Of a DNA stretch of 64,000 nucleotides, positions 45,401-54,656 are shown piece after piece. The translations under genes and the position numbers were made by a program. The notes under the pieces are model-generated. The model ran no database searches. It saw only the letters and a list, made by a program, of their open reading frames with translations, and was not told the origin of the DNA. The DNA is from Magnolia sinica (Eukaryota > Streptophyta > Magnoliopsida > Magnoliales > Magnoliaceae): contig NC_080577.1 in assembly GCF_029962835.1 (NCBI RefSeq), forward strand, positions 29,556,501-29,620,500. The letters run 5' to 3'. Each line of letters starts with the position of its first letter. Positions within the stretch are counted from its first letter, which is position 1.

Positions 45401-48400
45401 ATACTGAATTGAGAAATCTTTTGCACTTTCCAAGAACCAAACATGTTTGTCCTAGCCTTCATAAGGATGAAAGTGTCCTCCAGTATACTGAGAAGCTCCG
45501 CTAAAAAACCATTCCCGTCACCTATCTAACTTCCTTTGAATGTTGGATTCTTGGGCTCCCACTTGTATAATGCCCTATTGAACAAGAATGTTCTTTACTA
45601 GATTCACTTGACGAGGGCAAACTCGGTAAAAAAAAAGCACACATCGCACAAAGGATCCTTCTAATCCCTTTTGAGCTCACCTCGTCAATCATTCTACTAA
45701 AGGGCTTTTGCCACCATGATATAAAGAATGGCATGGGAAAGATGATTAATTCTTAGAAAAAAAGGGGGAAAAAGAGAATCATCGCGGCTCAGGCCACACG
45801 ACACTTTCAAAGAAACATTGGGTTACCATTCATAGGAATAGGTAAACAAATAGACAACTCTCTCTCTCTCTCTCTCGGTGTTCCAAAACAGTAATGGTGG
45901 CTGTAACGGCCACCATTGTTACCGTTATGATACGGGTCATAACGGCTGTTTTTTAGTTTTTGAAAAAAATTGTTACTGGACCATTATGGGGCCATTACGG
46001 TCCGTTACAGGGTCGTTACGGCCGTTTCGACCCCATAACACGTAAAGGTTATGACCATTACTATTACGTAACTGATTTTGAATACCTCTCTCTCTCTCTC
46101 TCTCCCTCCCTCCCTCCACACACCACCAATCCTTCTAGGCATGCATCCAATGAAGGGCCACATTGTTATTACATTCTCAAAAATTAATTGCACATTGTTG
46201 CCCATTTTCCACCCTTTAATTAGAGTTAATAGAAGAGCCGCGTTTTTATCAGATTCTTACAAATTAATATGCACATTATACCCCATTTTCCCCCCTTGAA
46301 ACAAGAGCTAATATATTAATGATCTACCAATGCCTCATCCAAGATCTCCCCATAACAAAAACACCATGGGATGCAGTTGCAACAGTTAACAACTGCTAGA
46401 GGCATGAAGCTAACACCTTGGCCAGGATCTAACGCAGACCACCAGCCTAACTAATTTCATGGTAATCTTTAATAAAAAATGACCTCGTCCTATCCAGAAA
46501 CCAAGTGTTGGAAGAAGCGCCTTGATTTTTGTCAAGTCTTAACTGCCCTGCACATGACATTCCTCTTTATCTCGTCCCATGGAACCTGCAAATAGGCAAT
46601 ACGGACACAATCAATCCTCAGGTTTTTGTCTTCCCCAAGATCCAAGGATGATTTTTGAGCTTCTTCACTAAATTTCCTCATTATGCAGTCAGTGTCTACT
46701 TCATCATCATCACCTTTGTCATCGTAGTGTCATTGTGTTGGCTATTTAGGGTTGGCTTTTTTTGTTGGAAAGCAAGCAAGCAATACTCTCTTATTACTTA
46801 CCAAAGGCAAAGCTTGAAACAATACAACAGGAGGGGCGAACCCAAGGAGAAGAAAAAGAAAAAAAAGAAGAAGAAGAAGTAACCCACACCCCGGGTGCAA
46901 GGGAGAAGCGAAAAGAAACTAAAAAGAAGAAAGGGAAGAAGGGGAAGAAGAGAGAAGGAAAAAGGAAAAAGGAGGGCTAGGCCCACAGCCCGGGTCAGGC
47001 ATAACAACAAAGTAGCTATCTTATGCTCAGTGATGAATCTGGTAGAGGAGCGCATATGGAGATCGGCCAGTCTAGAAATAGTCGTTCGCAAGTGATCAGG
47101 AACAACCTCTAGACAAATACTGGAAGAAGAAGTGAAATAATGCAGTCTCTGAACAAAGAGGCGCATCTCCCAATTGGAAGACAAAGGGTCTCTAATGGTT
47201 GCAAGACTTTGTTGATTGTGCACGAGGATGCTAATTCATGCAGATTAATCAGTGATAAAATTAGATATACCAAGGGATTAAGTTTGCAAGCACTTGTCCA
47301 CCATTCCCTGAGTGGTATAATCAGAGACTATTCCCCAAACTGGAGTGGCATTAGGGGTGTAATAGAGGAGCCCCACCCTAGTGCCTGAAATTTCAGCACA
47401 GGCAAGGGTCCAAAAAGGAGAGGGTTTGATATGCCGAGCTAATTACCTAATGGGGGCAGTATGGAATAGGTTGTAGGAAAATCCCAGGCAGTCGATAAAG
47501 CATTGGGAGCCTTAACTGCAATATTAGGCCCAAAAAGAAAAAGTGCTCTGACTCTTAGATCCTAGATGCTATTTCTGAGAATAGTCTCCTTAGGGCTGGC
47601 TTTATGAATCTTGTTTTGTCAGTCTCCCATATAAGGCTCCACCTTGGACAATCGAACAATTCTTCATATGTTCTCACCACCTCTACAATCGCCATTCAAA
47701 AAAATAAAATAAAATCTCACCCCCTCTACTTAGATGATCATTCTATTCAAACCCTTAAATCCTAATTAATGTTCCACTCACCAGAGTTGTCTCAGGTCCA
47801 CTGTACTTTATCTCATCATCTCATTCCTCTCTCGTATTCTCTTATTGGGACTACTCCTAGGCTGCTTAGAATTAAGAATGAAGTCATATGATCACTTCTA
47901 GTGTTCCCACAAATCCATAACAACATCTTCATCTTTGCAGTGCTCAGTCTCTACTCTTGTTGCCTTCTAACCATCCAACACTGCCCCATACAAGATAGCA
48001 AGTTGAATAGCCTTATAAAATTTCCCATAATTTTCATAGGCATGCAGTACAACACTAGAGGCACACCTAGCTCTAATTCTATTGGAAACATCTAATCAGT
48101 CTTCAATCCTTTTTTTCACACACACTCACACCTGCACACACCACATGGGCAGTCGAACCCATAACTTCAGTGTTGAAACTCACTAGAGTCTACCATTGAG
48201 CCATTAGTAGGGACCCATCTTCAATCCTTTTTTAACACAGAGCAAGGTAATGAAATAGACTTCTTTGGGAAATCTCTTGACTGTCTATTTTAAGCAAAGC
48301 CTCACTCTATTATTGTTCCTACTATAGCTCCATTTCAAATACCCATCTTGTTTTGGTAATTTCTAAGCTTCCAGACTCTAGAGCATTCCTCCAAATCTAA

Positions 48401-51400
48401 AATTTAGCGTTTGCCCCTCTCTAATCATTTTCCTCAGCACTTATGTGATCACAATATAGATATCCAGCCTTTCTTTTTCTTTTTTTCTTTTTTTCAGAAA
48501 AGAGGGCCATGCCCCTATGATTTTGAATATATGAACAGGGGATGTACAAAACAGAGATTCAGATGGGCTGCACAAAATCGGGCCTCATCCAAGGGAGAAG
48601 AAAATCTGAATAGCACTTCTATTTGACTGCCAGCAGCTAAACAACATGCCACTGTCGACTTGAACGAAGCAGCCACAAGAATGAGCCGCCAAGACTGCAT
48701 GAAAACTGGTCATCACATCCCCAGTCAACCACTTTGCACCTGAATTAACATCCCAACCATCCATCATACAAATAAAGAAAAGTCCTTCAGCAGATGGAAA
48801 GAGGCACCCAACCAGCAAGAAAAGTCTGCAAATCTAGCCCCCAGCTGAGTCCCCATATAGGCAGCAGAGTCGCCTAGATATCCAGCCTTGGGGTGTCCCC
48901 TTTTTAGGGGAGTAGAGATACTTGTAGAAGTCCACCACCAAACTAGTCCCCACCAAATCTCTTTCGTACTTTTTTTTTTTCCTTCTTACTTTTGTTTCTT
49001 TCTTTCTTTCTTTCTTCTTTTACTTCTTTTTCCGAATTGCCACCATATTTTCAGTACAAATTCCATTAGCTTTGCTAGAATGAATGCATTTTGGTTTTCT
49101 TCCGCATCTTTGCAACACTCAATCCCTGGTCATGCTGTCTTCTAGTTGCCCAGCACTCTCCCTAAACATAGCATTGTAATTCGAATAGCAATCATATAGA
49201 AGTGCATTCTTTTCCCACAAAAGCCTTTGCACCCTTTGGCCTCCCTATTCTAATGTACTCTTTCCAATTCAACCACTTCACATCCACAAAGCACATATTT
49301 CAAAAAGTCCACTCTATGATCATGAAAGCCAAACTTTCAAGCTTCCATACGGGCGAAACAATCTCTGACATAGTCCAAGAAACACCAAACATGGTATTAA
49401 AAAAAACACTAGTTCAACACCTTATAGGCAAATGGCAATGAAGGAAGAGATAGTCTACTAGTTCCCTAAACCTTGGATCTCATAATAAAATAACTAGGAA
49501 CAATTTTCTACTTGCTATAGAATTGATCCAGACTAAGCACCTTACCAAAACTTGCCACCCAACATAAGGCACCAAAATTCAGGACCCCTAGATGGTCCAA
49601 ATTGAAGATGTAGGTTAAACCATCCTCCTTAAGTGTAACAAGATTGCAATGAGAAACCTTTCGCCTTTTCATGGGCCAAACAGTTGTTGTAACCTTGGTA
49701 GGAATGAAAGTGTCCTCATGGATGCCAAGAAGCTGAGCTAAAAGACCATTCTTGTTGCCTATGTGATTTCCTTTGAATATTGGATTACGAACCACGTTGT
49801 CTCCCCACTCATATAATGCACTTTTGAACAAGAATGTTAGTAACAAGGATCACTTCACAAGAGGGTCAAACTCGACACAAGAAGCACACACTGCATCCTT
49901 CTAATCATTATATTAAGGGCTTCTGCCACCACAATATAAAGAATGACGTGGGATAAGAGGATTACTTCTCAAAGAGATGGGGTAAATAGAATCATCACGG
50001 CTCAGGCCACCTGACAGTTTCAAAGAAATGTTTGGGTAAACCATTCACAAGTATAGAGGACCAAACAAATGACTCTCTCAGTGAAGGTTATTAGTTTCTC
50101 AAAAGTTAATTTGCACATTATACCCCCATTTTCCATCTTCTCAGGAGAGCAAATATATTCATGAGCAACCAATGTCTGGTCTAAAATATCTCCCCAAAAC
50201 AAAAGCACCCATACAAAGGTTGATAAGAACTACAAGAGGCGTGAAGCTGACACCTTGACCAGGATCCAGTGTGGTCCGCCAGTCTAACTAATTGGTTGGT
50301 AATCTTTAAGAAAAATGACCAAAGCAAGTGTTGAAAGAAGCACCTTGAGTTTTGTGAAGTCTTTCCTGCACATGGCATTCCTCCTTGTCTCTTCCCCTAG
50401 AACTTGGAAAAAAGCAATATGGACATATTCAGTCCCTAGGTTCTTGTCTCCCCCAAGATCAAAGGATTTTTTTTTTTTTTAAAATTAATTTATTTATATA
50501 TATATATATATAAATAACTTCCTCACTAAATGTCCTCTTTATGGAATCAACATCTGCCTCATCATAATCATCATAGCATTATCTTGCTTTTTGTGGTCCT
50601 CGTTATGAATCTTTTTTATATCTTCTCATCACCTCGATTTAAAAATTGTTCTATTCAAGCCCTTCAAACCTAATCAATGTTCCCCAGTCACTAGAGTGGT
50701 CTCAGGTCTTCACTACACTTGACCTAATCATCTCATTCTGCTCTTCCTTATTTTCTCTTATAGGGACTACTCCAAGGCTTCTTAGAATTAAGAATGAAGT
50801 CATATCATCCCCTCTAGTGTTCCCACAAATCCATCTCAACATTCTTATCTTTGCAACACTCAAGTCTTTGCTTTTGCTGCCTTCTAAGTTCTAACCATCC
50901 AACACGCAACCCCATATAACATTACCGGTTGAATAGCCATTTTATAGAATTTCCTTTACTTCTCATAGGCATGCGACACAACACTCCAAGGCACACCACT
51001 TCATCTGCCTAGCTCTAATTCCATTGGAAACCAATGTTTTAAATAGCAGTACCGTGTTGCGTAGCATTCAGCCCTCTGTAGCATAAGCTACACGATACTT
51101 CTATTTTTTAATTTTAAAATAGGAAAAATATGATAAATAGTAAGAATATATATATATATACCTAAAAGATGATTCATTTTTTCAAGTATATGCATGTTCA
51201 AGTAAGTTATTGATTGTCATTTATCAAAAGCCAATCCACATATATAAACCTAATCAATTCATTATCACATCAACAACTTTCTAAGCAAGCCACTTTAATT
51301 AATAATGTCTAATTAAAACCACGAGTCACAAGTATGAAAAGAAATTAAAATCCCATAGGTTTAGAGTATTAAGTACAAAATACAAAATACGACTATCATT

Positions 51401-54021
51401 TATAAAAAAGTAGTGTAGGCTACAAATGCTATGTGTACACTACGATGCTACATATGCTAAAGTACGCTAGTACCCCTATAACATGTGCTACAAGGGATTT
51501 ATGCTATTTGCTAACACTACAGACACTATCTACTGTTGGAAACATTCGAATCAGTCTTCAATCCTTTTGAACGTGGAGGTAATGAAATAAATTGCTTTAT
51601 GGAATCTGTTGACTATCTATTTTAACTAAAGCCTTGCTACATAATTGTTCCTACTAAAGGTCCAATCAAATACCCATCTTGTTTTTCTAATTTCTGAGCT
51701 TCCAGACTCGAGAGCCTTCCTCCAAATCTCCAATTTAGCATTTGCCCCATCTCTAGTCAGTTTCCTTATCACTTGCATGATCAACATATAGGTCATCCTG
51801 CCTCAGGGTCTCCAATACTTGGGGGAATAGAGACTCTTGTAGTAGTCCGCCATTGAACTAGTCCCCTCCAGATCTTTTACCCCTTAATCACACCATATTT
51901 TCAGCACAAGCTCCGTCAACATCACTGGATTGAATGAGTTTTGTTCTTCTTCCTCATCTTTGCAACACTCACCCTCTGCTCATGCCGCCTTGTAATTACC
52001 CAGCACTCTACCCCCACATAGCATAGTCATTCCAATAGCAATCACATAACAATTTTTCCTTAAAGTTTGATAGGCATGCGGAGATCACACAACACTCTAG
52101 AGGCACATCTCCACTTTGTCCACCCAGGTCTAATTATATCGGAAACATCATCATTGATCTTCCCATTATTTTGAATAATAGAACATGGTAATGACATAGA
52201 TTGCTTTGAGAATCTCTTGGCTGTCAATTTATATTGAAGCCTGGCTGCTATTGCTGTTACTACTCTCCTTCATTCTTGCTAATTTTTAAGCCTCTAGACT
52301 CTAGAGCCGTCCTCCTAACCTCCAGTTTAGCATTTGCCCCCACTCTAGTTACCCTCCTCATAACTTGTGTGATCAAAATATATGTTTCCAGCCTCAAGAT
52401 CTCAAACTTTCCAGGAAGGAGAGGTTCTGGTAGAAAATTCACCACCAGACTGATCTCAACCAGATTTCAACACAAACCCCATTGACATTGCTAGGTTGAA
52501 TATGGTTGATTCATCATTCCTCTTCTTCTTCTTTTAATATGTAGCTACTATTTACAAACTTTGTAAGGAAATATTTTAAATTTTTCCAAATTGATGATTT
52601 TATAGTAATGAAAAATTAGAAAGAGAATATTCACTAATGCCATTTGGTTGTTCATTGCATTTCAGTAAATAGCTTTCTCTAGAGTTTTAGATGCATTTTT
52701 CTCTCTGTGCTTAATCTAAGGTTGGTTATCACAATTGGGCCTCTTCTGTCTGCAATTTTGTGAAGTCTCTCATTTGCATCTTGGTTCCATTTGTATATCT
52801 TTGCCAATGTGTTATGCTATTCTTTATTCTATTTCCGTCCCAATCACTTGATAATCAGCTTCTTCCGTGATTCCTGTGACACTGTTTTGTGCAGGGTGTA
52901 CTAGATTTGAGTCTGCATTTCCTGATGTTTTTCCTCTTCTAAGCAGTGCTGATTCTTTGAAGGCGTCTTGTGTCCATATACATTCTTTGTGATTATCATT
53001 ACGCCGTTTTAACTTCTGTTTATTTATTTTTTATTGTACTGATCTAAAAAAGGAAAAAGAAAAAAAAGAAAAGAAAACAACTTTTTTAATGTTGTGCTGT
53101 TTCCATTTCCTTCATGAGATTATTATTATCTGCTCTTCTGGACCATGCAAGTTCCTTGGACTGCACTTTGTGCAACACTTTCTGATATCTATTTAATTAT
53201 ACTGCTCATAGGTAACTTGGATGAGAAGGTGAATGATAGAGTCTTGTATGAGATTCTAGTTCAGGCAGGCCGAATTGTAGACTTGTATATACCTCGAGAT
53301 AGGGAAACCAGCCGTCCTAAGGGCTTTGCATTTGCAGAATATGAATCCGAAGAGATCGCAGATTATGCTGTCAGGCTTTTCTCTGGCCTTGTCTCTCTTT
53401 ACAATAGAACACTGAAATTTGCGGTGCGTGTTTGTTTGTTCATTCCTTCTAAATCTCTTGCTTTTAGTTCTCTACCACAGATTGTCTTCAATGTCGGATG
53501 GCCATAGTCATTAGTCATTATGACATCCTACCTGGTTTTTATGAGGATTCTGCAATGCTTGGAACATGTCACTATGATTGGGGACTTGGGATTCACCTTA
53601 CTCACCATGTTTGAACTTGTACAGATATCTGGGCAAGACAAGCCCTCTAAAAACATGGCCGCTGCTCCGATCACGCATGCATCAAACTTGCCTCCTAACC
53701 TGGGATCACTGCCAATGCAACTTAAGAATACTGAAAATTACCAACAGGCAGCTCAGTTTTTGACACCCTGTAGGTTTTCAGCACACATCGGATCAGTCTC
53801 TCCTAATTTTCCAGAAGGTGATTCAGTTGCTTCAGACTCATTCCACTTGCTACTGGGTACCGTCTAGTCCTGTTTCGTAATTTCTTTTATAATTTTTCTT
53901 TTCTTTTATATACACAGCACCTCCCACTGGACTAGTAAGAAATGGATATAGATCAGATGTCAACAACAACAATTTCGATTATAGTAGGCGCATTTACGGG
54001 GGGGCATTGGATGGCATTTGA
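36334..54021 (+). CDS. RBM7: RBM7-like RRM protein gene, four coding exons, 180 residues
   Basis: Coding exons are 36334-36367, 53212-53423, 53625-53817 and 53918-54021. All joins use GT-AG and keep the frame (34, 212, 193 and 104 bases). The protein starts MPGNTSCTVYIGNLDEKV and has one RRM at about residues 8-83, with RNP2 VYIGNL (9-14) and RNP1 KGFAFAEY (48-55), then ISGQDKPS and a low-complexity tail of about 90 residues ending NFDYSRRIYGGALDGI. The RRM and the ISGQDKPS junction match, from memory, plant RBM7-like proteins such as Arabidopsis AT4G10110. RBM7 is the RNA-binding subunit of the nuclear exosome targeting complex, which delivers RNA to the exosome with an MTR4/HEN2-type helicase and a zinc-knuckle protein. 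That role is inferred from the family. An A at -3 supports the start. The alternative, an in-frame ATG at 53,145, would give a hydrophobic leader without the aromatic residue of RNP2. The RRM has no stop or frameshift. Confidence 0.82.
36686..38362. mobile_element. PIF/Harbinger-like element in intron 1 (1.7 kb)
   Basis: Ends GGGGTCATTTGGAT and, from the other strand, GGGGTTGTTTGGAT, with TTA on both outer sides (36683-36685 and 38363-38365). Near both ends are AAGTGTTTA/TTTACAGG-type words. It encloses the SINE-like tandem units at 37,221-37,596. No transposase text is visible, so it is non-autonomous. Confidence 0.65.
37221..37596 (-). mobile_element. Two tandem 188 bp units of a tRNA-derived SINE-like sequence
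   Basis: On the - strand each unit has an A-box-like TGGGC[A/G]AATGG (complement at 37,314-37,324 and 37,492-37,502) and a B box GGTTCGATTCC (complement at 37,261-37,271 and 37,449-37,459), about 42 bases apart. That spacing is typical of an internal RNA polymerase III promoter. The unit beginnings AATCACCCACAACCAC lie at 37,221 and 37,409, a period of 188 bp. There is no poly(A) tail or clean target duplication, so this is a duplicated fragment and not a fresh insertion. Confidence 0.65.
38366..39270. other. Intron stretch without recognised element
   Basis: About 38,390-38,540 has GTATGGTATCG/GGTGATAC-type words like an old hAT end. 38,580-39,270 is AT-rich and resembles sequence at 60,480-61,060 (TTATACCTATATTT, AATAATATT), so the two are probably copies of one unclassified repeat. 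Confidence 0.4.
39001..39060. repeat. Perfect 30 bp tandem duplication
   Basis: Two identical copies of a 30-base unit starting TTTTGTAAATCTCACAATAT. The identity suggests a recent event. Confidence 0.85.
39830..42300 (-). pseudogene. hAT transposase pseudogene (BED / DUF659 / hATC type)
   Basis: Read on the - strand, in order: a BED-finger-like stretch near 42,170-42,260 (TSGITRYKQRF, then PRMGSNAKVCPNITLEIR); the DUF659 core near 41,560-41,660 (LTDGWNNKSGRTLINFLVN, MFLKFMDASDH); TTDNTAVG and CGAHCVDLMLED near 41,340-41,460; then RKIIVFMYKDAFLL and LLRPAVTRFITTFLTLKRL near 41,200-41,320. The C-terminal hAT dimerisation text GCKRNWSMFE lies near 40,440 and EQKKLNNLVSIQYNQKLQE near 40,205-40,265. 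An acidic tail follows to about 39,830. Stops and frame changes lie between these blocks, and a long (AT)n run separates the two hATC pieces. The family cuts and pastes hAT elements; this copy is dead. Confidence 0.85.
40264..40325. repeat. (AT)n microsatellite, about 60 bp
   Basis: About 30 AT repeats lie between the two halves of the hATC-coding text. Any apparent YIYIYI peptide is an artefact of this run. It may lie in a former intron of the transposase gene. Confidence 0.95.
42411..42444. repeat. (GA)n microsatellite
   Basis: An uninterrupted GAGAGA run of 34 bases, followed by GAGA- and TAGAGAATG-rich text that continues on the far side of the solo LTR at about 43,975-44,290. Confidence 0.95.
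42744..43972 (-). mobile_element. Solo LTR of a Ty3/gypsy element nested in the hAT (1,229 bp)
   Basis: Starts TGATGTAGGACATG and ends GATGTCCCCATCA (TGATG...CATCA), with a perfect 5 bp duplication TTGGA at 42739-42743 and 43973-43977. On the - strand a CATAAATAGGCACCCC stretch near 43,605-43,620 and ATTAATAAAAATTC near 43,565 look like promoter and poly(A) signals, which sets the orientation. Text such as GTTTTCCCACTCTCTGAG is of the kind seen in chromovirus LTRs. It is GC-richer than its surroundings. Only one LTR is present, so internal sequence was lost by recombination. Confidence 0.88.
44690..46756 (-). mobile_element. L1-like LINE remnant, first copy in a tandem duplication
   Basis: On the - strand, near 46,330-46,470, the text reads as a broken RT segment (YGEILDEALVDH). 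Near 45,690-45,740 comes FFISWWQKPFSRMIDEVSSKG, the place of the family's 'plus-strand-like' RT motif, and further degenerate text follows to about 44,690. Its counterpart is 49,200-50,460: both carry AAGCACATATT and TCCACTCTATGAT and keep the same order. Frames are full of stops. A MITE has inserted at 45,877. Confidence 0.65.
45877..46086. mobile_element. MITE inserted in a (CT)n microsatellite (210 bp)
   Basis: Ends GGTGTTCCAAAACAGTAATG and, from the other strand, GGTATTCAAAATCAGTTACG, with TAACGG and CCGTTA words inside. Both sides are CTCTCT runs (45,858-45,876 and 46,087-46,104), so the target duplication is hidden in the microsatellite. The equivalent site in the second LINE copy (about 50,073) has only ACTCTCTCAGTG and no insertion. 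Confidence 0.7.
46764..47589 (-). mobile_element. 5'-truncated LINE insertion (about 826 bp)
   Basis: Flanked by TTAGGGTTGGCTTT (46746-46759) and TTAGGGCTGGCTTT (47590-47603), a 14 bp target duplication with one mismatch. A T run directly inside the left flank is the poly(A) tail of a - strand insertion. The inside has GAAGAAGAAG-rich text and no intact frame. The second LINE copy near 50,590 lacks it. Confidence 0.7.
48117..48217 (-). mobile_element. tRNA-derived SINE with target duplication (about 101 bp)
   Basis: On the - strand it has a perfect A box TGGCTCAATGG and a B-box-like GGTTCGACTGCC about 35 bases later, then a tail ending in a run of A (T run on +). The target duplication TCTTCAATCCTTTTTT lies at 48100-48116 and 48218-48233. 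The paralogous site near 51,555 reads straight through without it. Confidence 0.85.
48472..48874 (-). mobile_element. 5'-truncated L1-type 3' end (403 bp)
   Basis: Flanked by a perfect 15 bp duplication TAGATATCCAGCCTT at 48457-48471 and 48875-48889. The T-rich tract just inside the left flank is the poly(A) tail of a - strand copy. It contains no intact frame. Confidence 0.8.
49200..50462 (-). mobile_element. L1-like LINE remnant, second copy
   Basis: On the - strand: ILVKVSASRLL near 50,230-50,265, then ILDQTLVAHEYI near 50,155-50,190 and CKLTFEKLITF about 50,085-50,120. These match conserved blocks of L1-type reverse transcriptase (LAKVLASRL ... GRQILDxxLVAHE ... CKLDFEKAYD). Further on come SALYEWGD and a long degenerate frame at 49,508-49,846. 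Stops and shifts are frequent. It is colinear with 44,690-46,756. Confidence 0.7.
50570..52480 (-). mobile_element. RTE-like LINE remnant, second copy plus adjoining part
   Basis: Near 52,260-52,445 the - strand reads LLPGKFEILRLETYILITQV and ANAKLEVRRTALESRGLKIS, then near 52,080-52,140 WTKWRCASRVLCDLRMP, and ECWVITRRHEQRVSVAKMR near 51,950-52,000. This is recognisable RTE-type LINE text. A second, shifted copy of the same segment lies at about 50,610-51,900, so up to three related segments are present. A hAT-like insertion lies at 51,032-51,535. Confidence 0.65.
51032..51535. mobile_element. Small hAT-like element (504 bp)
   Basis: It begins CAATGTTTTAAATAGC and, from the other strand, CAGTAGATAGTGTCTG, with a perfect 8 bp duplication TTGGAAAC at 51024-51031 and 51536-51543. 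The paralogous site near 48,080 reads TTGGAAACATCTAATCAG with no insertion, which confirms both boundaries. The inside has GTAGCATAAGCTAC and GCTACATATGC-type words and no gene. Confidence 0.82.
52490..53211. other. Last part of intron 1, no recognised element
   Basis: T-rich, with an A-rich stretch at 53,046-53,080. It is unlike the LINE block and may be original intron sequence. The acceptor region is pyrimidine-poor just before TGCTCATAG. Confidence 0.45.
53212..54021 (+). CDS. RBM7: Exons 2 to 4 of the RBM7-like gene
   Basis: Exon 2 (53212-53423) encodes nearly all of the RRM, from NLDEKVNDRVLYEILVQAG to RTLKFA. Exon 3 (53625-53817) starts ISGQDKPS and ends SPNFPE. Exon 4 (53918-54021) encodes PPTGLVRNGYRSDVNNNN and the C-terminal NFDYSRRIYGGALDGI. 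Donors are GCG|GTGCGT and GAAG|GTGATT; acceptors are TTGTACAG|ATA and TACACAG|CAC. Exon 3 could also be read on through its donor to a stop at 53,867, giving a shorter tail if intron 3 is retained. Confidence 0.85.
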
Positions 54022-54656
54022 GACTCATCCAAGACAAGCAATCTATGGTTCCAGAAAACCCATTTGCCTATTTCTTCTGCTAATCTCTCCTAGGTAATGT
54101 ATCTCTTAGCTCAACTGTGTGTATGGCTAGATTCATGTCCTTTCTCTGTAGCTCAACTTGTAAGTACTCTTTGGGTGGGAAGACAGAAGCACTTGCAGTC
54201 AGCTAGGAAGGTCTTTTCGCTATCTAGTTTTAGCAAGTAAATTAGAAGTTACGTTAGTTTGTTTGGGTTAGTTGATTACATTGCACTGTCTGTGTTGGTC
54301 TGTTTCTTTTGCTTTCCTTTAGTCCCGTACAGTTTTAGGGAGCTTTGCTGTCTCATTATAACATGCAGTCATGTACAAAGTAGTGACACTTGATAGCGAA
54401 GTGGCACCATTCCGTTGGTTTGGTCATGTGTGTCTCTGTACAAGGTTTGATGGTTGTAGGTTGTTGTGAGTTGTGACTTTTCAGCTCTCGTATTCCATAC
54501 TTTTCGTTGCTTGTTTCACTGTTTTCTTCTTTTATTAGAAAGGCGGCTGTTAGAGGTTTTGGACATTAGTGGCTTATCAGTTCTGAAAACCATGATGCCC
54601 CGGAGACGTTTTATCAGTTCTTTGTGCAAGTCTAGCTCCTATATTTATAGGGGGAC
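54022..54656 (+). other. Probable 3' untranslated region of the RBM7-like gene
   Basis: T-rich, non-repetitive sequence follows the stop codon up to the next fold-back element. No canonical AATAAA was seen, so the poly(A) site is not assigned. Confidence 0.4.

Larger units (their letters stand above)
47604..49150 (-). mobile_element. RTE-like LINE remnant, first copy, with two later insertions
   Basis: On the - strand the text includes RCASLVLYCMP, then after a gap QCWMVRRQQE, LSTAKMKMLLWICGNTR and LGVVPIRE. This resembles the C-terminal end of plant RTE-type reverse transcriptases (consensus of the W-x-KWR-A-S-VLCD and ECWA...EMRMLRWM type). It aligns in order with 50,570-52,120, allowing for insertions at 48,117-48,217 and 48,472-48,874. 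Confidence 0.65.
36368..53211 (+). other. Intron 1 of the RBM7-like gene, 16,844 bp, filled with transposons
   Basis: Donor GTTAGT after exon 1; acceptor TGCTCATAG before exon 2. Introns 2 (53,424-53,624) and 3 (53,818-53,917) are only 201 and 100 bp. From left to right it holds a Harbinger-like element with SINE-like units, a hAT element with a nested solo LTR, and a duplicated block of LINE remnants with later insertions. All recognisable coding text inside lies on the - strand, opposite to the gene. This orientation would keep transposon poly(A) and splice signals off the gene's own strand. Confidence 0.75.

Noticed and set aside
46655-46980. Lysine-rich and glutamate-rich frames
   Set aside because: They arise from GAAGAAG-rich text in a truncated LINE insertion.
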